Source of the DNA: Thioclava sediminum
GTDB taxonomy: Bacteria; Pseudomonadota; Alphaproteobacteria; Rhodobacterales; Rhodobacteraceae
Length of the DNA: 64,000 bases
Assembly: GCF_002020355.1 (NCBI RefSeq)
Contig: NZ_MPZV01000004.1
Location: 310,001-374,000 of the forward strand
Direction of reading: 5' to 3'
Made by a program: the position numbers and the translations under genes. Below the pieces are notes generated by a model. It did not search any database and had not been told where the DNA came from. It saw nothing but the letters and a program-made list of their open reading frames with translations. How positions within the stretch are numbered: the first letter of the stretch is position 1; each line of letters opens with the position of its first letter. Positions 1-7,704 of this stretch are shown piece by piece.

Positions 1-52
1 CGCGGTCACGACCTATTTCACCGCCACCGCGAAGGACAAGCCCGATGAATGA
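1..52 (+). CDS. C-terminal tail of an upstream flagellar-cluster gene (partial)
   Basis: The first 52 bases read in one frame as the last 16 residues of a protein ending in KDKPDE and TGA at 50-52. The gene starts outside the window. Its stop overlaps the fliN start by 8 bases, so it is translationally coupled to fliN. In Rhodobacterales the gene before fliN is often a FliH-like flagellar export protein, but the visible tail is too short to identify it. Confidence 0.5.
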   Translation, partial: AVTTYFTATAKDKPDE

Positions 53-323
53 GACCGCGCCGGACGCTTCGACCGCCAATCCCTTCACGCAGGTTCCGAT
101 CGAGATCACCATCTCGGTTGGCAAGGCCCGCCCGCTGGTGCGCGATTTGCTGCGCCTGAAGCGCGACGCCGTGCTGCCGCTCGACCGGAAAGTGGAGGAC
201 CCGGTGGAGCTGTATGTCGGGGACAAGCTGATCGCGCGCGGCGAGCTGACAGAGATCGATGGCAGCGACGGGCAGCTTGCGGTGCGGCTTACCGAGGTGG
301 CCGATCTGCAAAACGGGTTGTGA
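45..323 (+). CDS. fliN: Flagellar motor switch protein FliN
   Basis: A 92-residue protein of the FliN/SpoA (SpoIIIAP C-ring) family. After a short variable N-terminus, residues from about 18 match the FliN core: PIEITISVGKARPLVRDLL, then LPLDRKVEDPVELYVG and a C-terminal IARGELTEID. FliN forms the base of the cytoplasmic C-ring that binds the export apparatus and sets rotation direction. The length is normal for short alphaproteobacterial FliN. The start overlaps the end of the preceding gene, and fliP begins one base after the fliN stop, so the three genes form one operon. Confidence 0.92.
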   Translation: MNETAPDASTANPFTQVPIEITISVGKARPLVRDLLRLKRDAVLPLDRKVEDPVELYVGDKLIARGELTEIDGSDGQLAVRLTEVADLQNGL

Positions 324-324
324 G

Positions 325-1109
325 ATGCGTCCTAGCCCGATCTCCCCCGGCGCCGCCACGATATGCCCGCCAGCGCTTTGGCTCGTCCCGCTCGCCGCAT
401 TAACCTTAACGCTCGCGGCGCTACCCGCGCAGGCTCAGGACATTACGCTCTCTGTCGGGGAGGGCGACAGCCTCGCGAGTCGCTCCTTGCTGATCATTGC
501 GGCGATCACGCTGCTCAGCCTCGCGCCCGGGCTCGCGATCATGGTCACGGCCTTTCCGTTCATCGTCACGGTGCTGTCGATTCTGCGCCAAGCCCTCGGG
601 TTGCAGCAATCGCCGCCGAATATGCTGATCATCAGCCTCGCGCTGTTCCTGACATGGTTCATCATGGAGCCGGTCTTCCTTGAGAGTTGGCGCGTCGCGG
701 GCCAGCCCCTGATCGACGGCGCGATCGACTGGCAGGAGGCTTTCACCAAGGGGATCGAGCCTTTCCGCGCCTTCATGGCCGGGCGCACGAATCCCGACAC
801 CTTCGCAGCCTTAGCCGAGTTGCGCAGCGGCACGCCCGCACCGGAAAGCCTGGAGGGCGCGCCGCTCTCGACCCTGGTACCGTCCTTCATGCTGTCCGAA
901 GTCACCCGCGCCTTCCAGATCGGCTTCCTCGTTTACCTGCCGTTTCTGATCATCGACCTCGTCGTCTCGTCGTCTCGGCGGTTCTGATGTCGATGGGGAT
1001 GATGATGGTGCCGCCCGCGGTCGTGGCGCTTCCGTTCAAGCTCGCCTTTTTCGTGGTGGCGGACGGCTGGGTGCTGCTCTCGGGGGCCTTGGTGCGCAGT
1101 TATTTCTGA
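325..1109 (+). pseudogene. fliP: Flagellar export protein FliP, frameshifted by an 8-bp duplication
   Basis: FliP is a core membrane subunit of the flagellar type III export gate. The start at 325 gives a cleavable signal peptide (hydrophobic LVPLAALTLTLAALPAQAQ), then SLLIIAAITLLSLAPGLAIM and the family motif FPFIVTVLSILRQALG. The frame is open through FLVYLPFLIIDLVV, then shifts and stops at 987. The expected C-terminus (SAVLMSMGMMMVPP through GALVRSYF) continues in another frame to 1109. The cause is a tandem copy of GTCGTCTC at 961-968 and 969-976; removing one copy restores a 258-residue FliP of normal length. As written, the last part of the protein, including its final membrane helix, is lost, so flagellar assembly should fail. 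A sequencing error cannot be excluded. Confidence 0.85.
961..976. repeat. 8-bp tandem duplication inside fliP
   Basis: GTCGTCTC occurs twice back to back, with partial extension on both sides (CTC GTCGTCTC GTCGTCTC GG). One copy gives the conserved FliP reading IDLVVSAVLMSMG; two copies shift the frame. Short tandem repeats of this kind arise and are lost by slipped-strand replication. Confidence 0.9.
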
Positions 1110-1147
1110 CGCCGAGGGCGGCTTACGTAACCGCAGACCCGAAAACG

Positions 1148-1176
1148 CAAAAACCCGGGCCGAAGCCCGGGTTTCT
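1148..1176 (-). terminator. Rho-independent terminator, probable ancestral tRNA-Lys terminator
   Basis: A perfect 10-bp stem (AAACCCGGGC / GCCCGGGTTT) with a CGAA loop, followed in the minus direction by TTTTT. It lies just outside the left repeat, where the chromosomal sequence downstream of tRNA-Lys would have been before the element inserted. It may also stop plus-strand transcription from the flagellar operon. Confidence 0.75.
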
Positions 1177-1181
1177 GAGGG

Positions 1182-1233
1182 TGATGGTGAGCCGTGCAGG
1201 ATTCGAACCTGCGACCCACTGATTAAAAGTCAG
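1182..1233. repeat. Left attachment repeat (attL), tRNA-Lys 3' fragment
   Basis: These 52 bases match 15084-15135 exactly. They hold the 3' part of tRNA-Lys, from the anticodon stem-loop to CCA, plus three bases. To the right the sequence diverges, so no 5' half follows and this copy is not a functional tRNA. Confidence 0.93.
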
Positions 1234-1396
1234 AAGGTCCATACGCCAGACGATCAATCTCATGCATAAGCATCCGTTCTCAGCGCATATTACGCAAAGT
1301 TTGCGAAATACTTTTTCGCACAAAATCAAATACTTGCTTAATAGTGTCGCGTGATCTACATTCCTATCAGGACGGATCATTCCGGCGCAGGCACTT

Positions 1397-1414
1397 TGTC
1401 CCCCATATGTCCCC
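1397..1414. repeat. Putative integrase arm-type site (left)
   Basis: TGTCCCCCATATGTCCCC, itself two TGTCCCC boxes, recurs exactly at 15010-15027 near the other end. It lies inside the element 163 bp from the left core repeat. The position at both ends, next to the integrase, fits arm-type binding sites for the N-terminal domain of the recombinase. Confidence 0.6.
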
Positions 1415-1468
1415 TGCAAGGTCTGTTCTCCATTTGATCGAGGGGTAAGGTTGCGGGTGATAGGCGCG

Positions 1469-2704
1469 ATGAAAGTTCAGCTGACCGACGCACTAGTTCG
1501 AACAATCGAGAACCCGGCAAAAGGTCGAGCCGAAATCTCTGACACCGTCCGGCAGGGCCTTCGGTTGAGGGTCTATGACAACGGGCGGCGTGTTTGGATC
1601 TTCGAGAAGCGTGTGAAGGGGGGGAAGAAGCGGAAGCACACCCTGGGTGAATACCCCTCAGTCTCGATCAAGGAAGCGAGACGGCTCGCCCTAGAGATTG
1701 AAAATGAAGCGGCCAATGGGATCGATCGGGTTCTGGAGAGGAAGAAGCAGGCTGCGGAGAAGAAGGAGAGGGACCGGACAGCGAAAACTGTCGAGGAAGT
1801 CATTGACCTCTTCGTGGCGATCCACCTGGAAAAGTTGAGAACAGGAGTAACGGTAGAAAGGACGCTACGTGCAAGTTTCGCCGGTCGTCTTCATGAGAAA
1901 GCGATCGATTTGACCGAAGCAGACTTTCAATCGTTGATCGACGAGAAGGCTGCTTCCGGTGCTCAAGTGATGGCAAATCGGCTCAAGGCATATCTCTCAA
2001 AGTTCTCGAAGTTCGCATACAAGAGGAAGTTCTTTCACGACGACATCGGAAGGCATCTTGAGAAAGCCGTGCGCGAAGTGCCGCGGGAGCGCGTGCTGTC
2101 GCTTGCTGAGATGAGGAGTATTTGGGCGGCCACCTATTCTCTTTCGTCGCTCACGGGCCCTCTTATTAGGCTGCTGATGCTGACAGGCCAGCGCCGCACC
2201 GAAATTGCAGCCCTCCAATGGAGCGAGATTGACTTCGAACGCAAATGGATAGCGCTTAGCGGCGCGCGAATGAAGAATGGCAGCTGGCACATTACGCATC
2301 TTTCAGATGCCGCGCTGGCTGAAATTGCTATCCGACGCGAGTTGTCGACTGGGGACTTCGTCTTCTCTTCAACCGGGACAACCCCGGTTTCGGGCTTCAC
2401 CAAGATCAAAGCTGCTCTCTTGAAGCACTTGCCCGAGGATATGGAGCCTTGGACGTTTCACGACTTCAGGACCAGTTTTGGCACCCACATGGCCGAAAGG
2501 AAGGCGCCAGAGGCAATCGTCGACAGAATACTCAACCACGCAGCCTCAGGGTCGGCGCCGAGTGCTGTTGCGAGGATCTACAATCGTGCAGAGTTCCTCG
2601 AGGAAAGACGCGAAATCTTGGACGCATGGGCAGACGTGATAACCGGCGACGAAGCCGAGGGCGAAGTCATCGCCTTCTCTCCGAGGCGATTAGCTAGGGG
2701 ATGA
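1469..2704 (+). CDS. int: Tyrosine recombinase/integrase (DUF4102 N-terminal arm domain)
   Basis: Integrates and excises the element at tRNA-Lys. The first 90 residues (start MKVQLTDALVRTI) match the DUF4102 arm-binding domain of P4-type integrases; a SAM-like core-binding domain spans roughly 100-190; the catalytic domain follows. Catalytic residues can be seen: Arg in LTGQRRTEIAALQW, His and Arg in HDFRTSFGTH, His in NHAAS and the nucleophile Tyr in ARIYNRAEFLEERR, about 40 residues from the end. At 411 residues it has normal length. An in-frame TTG at 1451 after GAGGGG could add six residues; I prefer the ATG because the family usually begins there. Unlike many P4-type islands, the gene sits by the detached repeat rather than by the intact tRNA. 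Confidence 0.93.
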   Translation: MKVQLTDALVRTIENPAKGRAEISDTVRQGLRLRVYDNGRRVWIFEKRVKGGKKRKHTLGEYPSVSIKEARRLALEIENEAANGIDRVLERKKQAAEKKERDRTAKTVEEVIDLFVAIHLEKLRTGVTVERTLRASFAGRLHEKAIDLTEADFQSLIDEKAASGAQVMANRLKAYLSKFSKFAYKRKFFHDDIGRHLEKAVREVPRERVLSLAEMRSIWAATYSLSSLTGPLIRLLMLTGQRRTEIAALQWSEIDFERKWIALSGARMKNGSWHITHLSDAALAEIAIRRELSTGDFVFSSTGTTPVSGFTKIKAALLKHLPEDMEPWTFHDFRTSFGTHMAERKAPEAIVDRILNHAASGSAPSAVARIYNRAEFLEERREILDAWADVITGDEAEGEVIAFSPRRLARG

Positions 2705-2707
2705 GGT

Positions 2708-3100
2708 ATGGAGCACCATAGAGACGAAGACGAGCTGCGGAAAATGCTCCGCGCATTCCAAGCTGGGTTTCAAGCAGGCATCAACGTTCAAGGCACGTCA
2801 GCAAGTTTCGCCAAGAGGCGTGGTCGGCCGCGCGGGTCAAAATATTTGGGAGACATCGACCGCACTCGCGTGATGGCTCTCAACGCGGCAATGGGACTGC
2901 TGCTTGAAACAGGAAGTGACGAGGTGCTGGAAATGACCGATCCAAAGTTGATCGAGCATATCCGCAAGGTTTTCCCGGTAGGTGTGAGTTCCGAAGTCGA
3001 GATGCTTATCCATGATCTTATCTGCGTGCCGACTATCGAAACGGTGCTCGTTTCTGTGCGCAAGGGACGTGCGCGGATAAAGTGTATGAAAAAATCCTGA
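2708..3100 (+). CDS. Hypothetical protein with an AT-hook-like motif
   Basis: A 130-residue protein of no family I recognise, three bases after the integrase stop and preceded by GGGGATGAGG, so probably co-transcribed with int. The N-terminus is charged and helical, followed by a basic KRRGRPRGSK stretch resembling an AT-hook, which suggests DNA binding. The rest is mixed alpha/beta with a basic C-terminus. Position next to int suggests a role in recombination or element control, but that is inference. Confidence 0.6.
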   Translation: MEHHRDEDELRKMLRAFQAGFQAGINVQGTSASFAKRRGRPRGSKYLGDIDRTRVMALNAAMGLLLETGSDEVLEMTDPKLIEHIRKVFPVGVSSEVEMLIHDLICVPTIETVLVSVRKGRARIKCMKKS

Positions 3101-3173
3101 GAATTTAACCTACGCGACTGATCAGGTCAGCTAATTCAATCTCACCTCATAGCAACTGCTTAGAGGAAGAACC

Positions 3174-3368
3174 ATGATTGCGTATGATCCGCTGATCCGC
3201 GACCGCGAAGCTGCACAGATGCTCGGGGCGTCTGTCGCCACGTTCTGGCGTCGTGTCCAAGACGGAACGATTTCTCGCCCTATCAAGATTGGCGGCCTTA
3301 GCCGCTGGCGTGCGAGTGAAATTCAAGCGGTTATTGAAGCCGCAGAAGCGTCCCGAAATGCAGCATAA
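3174..3368 (+). CDS. AlpA/MerR-type helix-turn-helix regulator (excisionase-like)
   Basis: A 64-residue protein typical of the AlpA family: RDREAAQMLGASVATFWRRV forms the helix-turn-helix and GGLSRWRASEIQAVIE the wing. Such proteins in islands and P4-like elements act as transcription activators of int or as recombination directionality factors. The RBS AGAGGAAG lies upstream at good spacing. It is the best excisionase candidate in the element. Confidence 0.82.
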   Translation: MIAYDPLIRDREAAQMLGASVATFWRRVQDGTISRPIKIGGLSRWRASEIQAVIEAAEASRNAA

Positions 3369-3471
3369 GAAACCCCCGCTCAGTCAAAGACCGGGCGAGG
3401 GCGAAATTCTTTTCTGCGACACAGTTGAGAATAGCCATTCGGCACCGGTCCTTCAACAAAAAGGATCGAGC

Positions 3472-3828
3472 ATGACCCAGAGCAAAAAGGCCCCTCCGCG
3501 CCACGCAAAGCGAGTGAACTGTGTCGCGGATCTCCCCAAAGACCGTAGCCCGGCGTCCTTCGAGGTCATCAACGCGAACAGCAAGAGCCGCGTTGTAATC
3601 CTCGAGAAGCGCCGCCGTCAGATCCTTGAACTGCTAACGCTTGGCCCCGTTTATTGCGCCTCGCCTGTTCGGATTTCCGACATCGTATATGTGCTGAAGC
3701 GTGAAATCGGGCTCGAAGTGGATACCGAGTTCTATCCTGGTGACCGCGCAACGGGCGCTGGTGACTACGGTGTGTATTTCCTTCGCAGCCGGGTGCGCCG
3801 TCTCGACGGCCAGGAGGTGGCGGCATGA
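3472..3828 (+). CDS. Small winged-helix-type protein of phage origin
   Basis: A 118-residue protein starting MTQSKKAPPRHAKR with GGATCGAGC upstream. The central part (RRRQILELLTLGPVYCASPVRISDIVYVL) has the spacing of a winged helix, and the C-terminus (DYGVYFLRSRVRRL) would supply the wing. Similar small helix-turn-helix proteins occur in Rhodobacterales prophages ahead of replication genes. The in-frame extension upstream overlaps the AlpA-like gene and is unlikely to be translated. Function is not known. Confidence 0.6.
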   Translation: MTQSKKAPPRHAKRVNCVADLPKDRSPASFEVINANSKSRVVILEKRRRQILELLTLGPVYCASPVRISDIVYVLKREIGLEVDTEFYPGDRATGAGDYGVYFLRSRVRRLDGQEVAA

Positions 3829-3932
3829 CCTCAATTCGCCTTGCCCGTCTTCGTCGTCTGCTCGGCGTCTCTGGCCCGCTTTCTCACGATTTGGCCTCGA
3901 TGGTTTGGGGAGGCAATCGTGGCGAGAGATAA
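3825..3932 (+). CDS. Possible 35-residue small protein
   Basis: An ATG at 3825 overlaps the preceding TGA (ATGA) and opens a 35-codon frame starting MTSIRLARLRRLLG and ending GGNRGER. It follows GGAGGTGGCGGC, a strong RBS, and overlaps the next gene's start. It may be a real basic peptide or a translational bridge; composition alone cannot decide. Confidence 0.35.
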   Translation: MTSIRLARLRRLLGVSGPLSHDLASMVWGGNRGER

Positions 3933-4470
3933 GAAAAATGAACACCGGACAGAGCAGTTCACGAAGTGGGTCTATGCTCACCGACTGCTACCAGCTTGGA
4001 AGGCTCTGACCTTTCCGGCCCGTGATGCCTACTTCCATCTCGCGGTGCGCTGCATGGCGGAAACCGCAGACAAGAATGGCAAGGTCCGAAACAACAACGG
4101 AGAGGTCTTTCGGTCTCTCCGTGAGCTTTCCGAAGACATGGGCTGCACCACGAAGACCGCAGGCGCCGCGCTTGCGGATCTTCAAGCGAAAGGCTGGATC
4201 GTCTGCACTGATCCGTGGGTCCGAGGAATGGATGGCCATGGGAAGGCTGCAAAGTTTCGTCTAACCATGATGTCTTCGAAAGACCGTCCCCCGACCGTCG
4301 AGCCGAAGCGTTGGGAGCCTGGGCATGATTACCCGGTCTCGGTGTATCGTGGCTACATGCCGAAGCCGCGAAGATGGCGCGCTGAGAACCTTTCGAAAAA
4401 ACAAAACCCACCCCCCCATTCGGGCACGGTCGTGTATCCGAATGGGGCACAGTTGAGGGTCGCCAAATGA
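3919..4470 (+). CDS. Helix-turn-helix protein, possible replication/regulatory protein
   Basis: A 183-residue protein. The GTG at 3919 is chosen because GGGGAGG lies five bases upstream. Residues 10-60 (FTKWVYAHRLLPAWKALTFP, then ARDAYFHLAVR) and the segment RSLRELSEDMGCTTKTAGAA form a helix-turn-helix like those at the N-terminus of phage and plasmid replication proteins; a winged segment (LADLQAKGWIVCTD) follows. The C-terminal third is basic and proline-rich. A cluster of 19-bp repeats starts inside its 3' end, so it may bind these as an origin or operator factor. No helicase or primase motif is present. The function is inference. Confidence 0.6.
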   Translation: MARDKKNEHRTEQFTKWVYAHRLLPAWKALTFPARDAYFHLAVRCMAETADKNGKVRNNNGEVFRSLRELSEDMGCTTKTAGAALADLQAKGWIVCTDPWVRGMDGHGKAAKFRLTMMSSKDRPPTVEPKRWEPGHDYPVSVYRGYMPKPRRWRAENLSKKQNPPPHSGTVVYPNGAQLRVAK

Positions 4471-4538
4471 AAAAGTGTGACCGAATGGGATACGGATTTG
4501 CCCTGTTTTGCCGCTATCAGTGTGCCCGAATAGGGGAC
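4413..4538. repeat. Iteron-like repeat cluster (three direct copies, one inverted partial)
   Basis: Three direct 19-bp repeats fit GTGTNNCCGAATNGGRNAC at 4432-4450, 4475-4493 and 4520-4538, spaced 43 and 45 bp. An inverted partial copy (GTGCCCGAATGG on the minus strand) lies at 4418-4429. The spacing of about four helical turns and the position between a helix-turn-helix gene and a terminase-like gene fit a replication origin, a packaging (pac/cos) recognition site or an operator. Confidence 0.65.
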
Positions 4539-4612
4539 ATATCTAATAGCCATCTCCTGAGAGAACTGCGCAGCCCACATGGCACCGCCCAAACTTTGGT
4601 GGAGGCTGTTCG

Positions 4613-5032
4613 ATGACCCGAAAAAGCGGACGAAATGCGGATGGCACTTTCGCAGAAGGCAATCCCGGCAAGCCTCGTGGCACCCGGCATCGGGTCACCC
4701 GTGCGGTTCTCGACCTGCTCGACGGTGAGGCCGAGAAGCTGACCGGGAAAGCCGTCGAGATGGCGCTGGGCGGTGATGCTACCGCGCTTCGGCTCTGCCT
4801 TGAGCGGATAGCGCCTCCCCGCAAGGACGCACCAGTGCAATTCGAGCTGCCCGCCATGGACGGGGCGGAGGATGCTGCAAAGGCGGCTAGTGCTGTCTTG
4901 GGGGCGGTCGCATCGGGCGAGCTGACCCCGACCGAGGGCGCGCATGTAATGGCTTTGATCGAGGCCTACCGACGCACACTCGAAACCACCGATATCGAAA
5001 AACGGCTGAGAGAATTGGAGGCGCAGAAATGA
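4613..5032 (+). CDS. DUF5681 phage protein (small-terminase-like)
   Basis: A 139-residue protein whose N-terminus, RNADGTFAEGNPGKPRGTRH, is the DUF5681 signature found in phage and prophage proteins near terminase genes. A helical body rich in Ala and Leu follows, with an acidic-basic C-terminus (DIEKRLRELEAQK) able to form a coiled coil. The RBS is GGTGGAGG. By context it may act as a DNA-recognition subunit for packaging. No large terminase is present in the element, so it would need one from a helper phage. The terminase link is family context, not direct evidence. Confidence 0.72.
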   Translation: MTRKSGRNADGTFAEGNPGKPRGTRHRVTRAVLDLLDGEAEKLTGKAVEMALGGDATALRLCLERIAPPRKDAPVQFELPAMDGAEDAAKAASAVLGAVASGELTPTEGAHVMALIEAYRRTLETTDIEKRLRELEAQK

Positions 5033-5292
5033 GCCTGAAACGCAGGATTGAGCAACTGGAGCATAGAGCAGGTAGCGCCGCAACGGACGGGCCTACCACC
5101 ATCTTGATCAGAAGCGTGACACGCAATGAAGCCGGGGAACTCGTCTCGGCCCCGGCATACGCAATCTTTCTCGGCTTCCCAGGACAGCTGCGCGCGCTGG
5201 AAGGCGAAACCGAGGACCAGTTCAGCGCCCGCGCAGAGAAGCGACTGGCAGAACTCAAAGCGGCAGGAAGCGCCGAGCAGAAAGGACAGTGA
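5029..5292 (+). CDS. Small conserved phage-type protein
   Basis: An 87-residue protein starting MSLKRRIEQLEHR, with an ATGA overlap to the DUF5681 gene, so translationally coupled. A short N-terminal coiled coil precedes a beta-rich part (TILIRSVTRNEAGEL) and an acidic-basic helical end (TEDQFSARAEKRLAEL). I do not recognise a defined domain. Coupling to the terminase-like gene suggests a joint role in packaging or DNA binding. Confidence 0.6.
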   Translation: MSLKRRIEQLEHRAGSAATDGPTTILIRSVTRNEAGELVSAPAYAIFLGFPGQLRALEGETEDQFSARAEKRLAELKAAGSAEQKGQ

Positions 5293-5293
5293 A

Positions 5294-5659
5294 ATGTTTA
5301 TGCAGAGACAGCGAGATCAGATTTCGCAGACGACCCCGCAGCTGTTGCGGGCTCGACAGATGTTGTTGGGAATGATGCAGCCCAACAATGGACAGGTCGA
5401 AAACGCTGACCAAGGCCCCGCGCAAACTGGATTTGGAGCCAGCGCCAGCCTTCCGGGCAACGGGAACGGTTCGCAGATAGACGGTTGGCGAAGTGAAGAT
5501 ACTACGCCTGACCTCTCGCAACTTGCGATGATCGGCAGCACGGGTCGCAACCATGGCGCTATCGCGATGGCCGAGAACCCGATGAAGTATGGCTGGGGCC
5601 CTTTCTACGATCAGCTTCAACAGATTCAACCAGGTCAGAGAAGTTCCCTCGGTCGCTGA
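5294..5659 (+). CDS. Hypothetical phage-type protein
   Basis: A 121-residue, Gln/Asn/Gly-rich protein starting at ATG 5294, one base after the preceding stop. The N-terminus (RDQISQTTPQLLRARQMLL) is helical and the middle is low complexity (GASASLPGNGNGS). No known domain is apparent. It stands between the terminase-like gene and the ejection-like gene, the place where small virion or head-completion proteins occur, but its function is not known. Confidence 0.5.
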   Translation: MFMQRQRDQISQTTPQLLRARQMLLGMMQPNNGQVENADQGPAQTGFGASASLPGNGNGSQIDGWRSEDTTPDLSQLAMIGSTGRNHGAIAMAENPMKYGWGPFYDQLQQIQPGQRSSLGR

Positions 5660-5687
5660 TCGAACCGACTTTTTGAAAGGAAAGACA

Positions 5688-7550
5688 ATGGCTACCTATC
5701 GAGAATTGATGGACGCAGCCCGCCGCGCTGATGCGGCTGGGGACTGGTCTGGGGCAAAGCGATTCCTTGAACTTGCGAGAGAAGCCCAGCGGTCAGGCAA
5801 TTCAGCTGGGCCGACTGCGCAGGGAGGCGACCTGATCCAAGTTCAAAGCACGGATGGAACCACCTTCCAATTCCCTGCCGGAACGGATCGTGCCACGATG
5901 AAAGGCGCATTGCAGAACCACTATTCCAAGCAGACGGATACGCCCCCGATCACGCTCGATTTTGGCGGCACGAAAGTGGAGGTGGATAGCTCTTTCCGAG
6001 ACCTTCCGGCTGACCGGCAAAACCGGATCGTGGACGAAATCGCACTACGGCTGAAAAACGGGACGCTCTCAGGCAACGCCAATCCTGCAACGGAACAAAA
6101 TCCGGGGCTTTGGCAAGCCCTGAAAGACAACGTGTTCGGCGACAACGATCCGAACAGCCAGAACTTCGGCGAGAAAGTTGGCTCCGCACTGAACAAGGCA
6201 GGCGAGGCGATGACGTTTGGCCTGATCGGTGATGAGGCTGGTGCTGCAGCAGATGCTGCGCTCGGTATCGGCAGCTACGACAACCGTCTGCAGCATTATC
6301 GCCAGCAAGAGCACGTCCTGCAGCGAGATAACCCCAAGACGGCGCTGGGCGCAGAGCTTGGCGGCGCTGTGCTTGGCGCTATGGCCCCAGGTGGCGCTAT
6401 CGGCACCCTTGGGCGTGGGGCGGGCCTCTTGCCTCGCCTTGCCGCTTCTACCGCGACCGGTGCGGCCATGGGCGGCACCTACGGTTTCATGGAAGGCGAA
6501 GGCGGTTTCGACAATCGGATGAGTGACGCGAAAACCGGAGCAAAGGTCGGTGCGGCTGTTGGCTTCGCAGCCCCTGTCGTGGGGCGTGGAGTGCAGAAAC
6601 TCGCAGACGGGCACGCGGCACGCCAAGCGATCACGAAAGCCATCAAAGGCGCTCCGAGCAGCGAGGCGCTCAGGGCAGAGGGGCGCGCGGCTTATGACGC
6701 CATCGACAGGGCCAACGTCCAGATCCAACCGCAGGCATTCGATCGAACCCGTCAGAGGATTCTCAACATGCTGCGCCAGAATACCGGCTTCGATGAATTG
6801 CCCGGTCCGGGGAGTCTCACCCCGAACTCTGCACGCGCGATGGAGATCATGCGACAGGCTGGTGACCGCATGGCAAAAGAGCCAACCGCCGCGTTGCCCT
6901 TCAAGAGCCTTGACCAGATGCGCCGTCAGGCAGGCGCTGCAGCAGGCAACTTCGCCAACAAGACAGACCAGAAGGCCGGGATGGAGATCATCAGCGGCTT
7001 GGATGACCTCGTGAAAAATCTGGCGCCTGGGGATGTGGTTTCCGGCGACGTTCAGGCGCTGAAAACCCTTATCCCGAAAGCCAGGGATGTTTGGTCGCGA
7101 ATGTCAAAAAGCCAGATGATCGATGACGCAATCGAGGCAGGGCAGAACAACTACCTGTCCGGTGGCGCCAGCGGCATCCGCAACCAGTTCAAACGCATCC
7201 TGAGCAACAAGAAGCTGGCGGCCAAGTTCACTGAGGCGGAGAAGGCGGCGATGCGGAAGGTGGTCAACGGTTCGATGGGCAGCCAAATCATGAACCTTCT
7301 GGGTGGCGGGCTCGGCCAACTCGGGCAAATCGGCGCTGGCTTCGGCCTTGGCGGGCCTGCTGGCGCTGCCGCAGGCGCTGTCACTGGCAGCTTGGCCCGA
7401 AGGGGATCGGAGGTCATAGCGTCGCGCAACGCTGAGATTGCACGAGCAATGGTCGCGAACGGAAAGCTGAACAGGCTTCCCGTCGCAAGCGAGTCGAGCA
7501 GGCGTGCAATTGAGGCGCTGATGCGGAGAGGGGCTGCACCGGCCAACTGA
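5688..7550 (+). CDS. Putative virion ejection/internal virion protein
   Basis: A 620-residue protein, start at ATG 5688 after GAAAGGAAAG. The N-terminus has short linkers seen in alphaproteobacterial phage ejection or structural proteins: LMDAARRADAAGDWSGAKR, then TFQFPAGTDRATMKGAL and VEVDSSFRDLPADRQNRIV. Residues about 195-290 and the C-terminal region (GGGLGQLGQIGAGFGLGG) are Gly/Ala-rich amphipathic or membrane-active segments, as in proteins that line the DNA-ejection channel of podoviruses. The central part is helical. No lytic transglycosylase motif is clear. It is the longest gene in the element and the only one resembling a structural protein. The role is inferred from composition and context. 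Confidence 0.55.
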   Translation: MATYRELMDAARRADAAGDWSGAKRFLELAREAQRSGNSAGPTAQGGDLIQVQSTDGTTFQFPAGTDRATMKGALQNHYSKQTDTPPITLDFGGTKVEVDSSFRDLPADRQNRIVDEIALRLKNGTLSGNANPATEQNPGLWQALKDNVFGDNDPNSQNFGEKVGSALNKAGEAMTFGLIGDEAGAAADAALGIGSYDNRLQHYRQQEHVLQRDNPKTALGAELGGAVLGAMAPGGAIGTLGRGAGLLPRLAASTATGAAMGGTYGFMEGEGGFDNRMSDAKTGAKVGAAVGFAAPVVGRGVQKLADGHAARQAITKAIKGAPSSEALRAEGRAAYDAIDRANVQIQPQAFDRTRQRILNMLRQNTGFDELPGPGSLTPNSARAMEIMRQAGDRMAKEPTAALPFKSLDQMRRQAGAAAGNFANKTDQKAGMEIISGLDDLVKNLAPGDVVSGDVQALKTLIPKARDVWSRMSKSQMIDDAIEAGQNNYLSGGASGIRNQFKRILSNKKLAAKFTEAEKAAMRKVVNGSMGSQIMNLLGGGLGQLGQIGAGFGLGGPAGAAAGAVTGSLARRGSEVIASRNAEIARAMVANGKLNRLPVASESSRRAIEALMRRGAAPAN

Positions 7551-7571
7551 AACATCACGAGGCGCGGAGAA

Positions 7572-7605
7572 GGCGGCGGCGGGATCAACCTTGCCGCCGT
7601 TTTCT
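7572..7605 (+). terminator. Probable rho-independent terminator
   Basis: A GC-rich stem built from GGCGGC and GCCGCC arms with an intervening loop, followed by GTTTTCT, 20 bp after the ejection-like gene. It closes the rightward early block. Confidence 0.6.
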
Positions 7606-7704
7606 AACGGTGACTATCGGTTGCTCGCTGTGATAATAAAGAGCGACAACAGAGCGGCCCGCACCGCTATTTAGCGGTAGAAACCGGCAATGCGCGGAGT
7701 CCCT

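Noticed and set aside
1182-1233. Second tRNA-Lys gene at the left end
   Set aside because: Only the part from anticodon stem to CCA is present; no D arm or 5' acceptor strand follows, so it is an attachment repeat.
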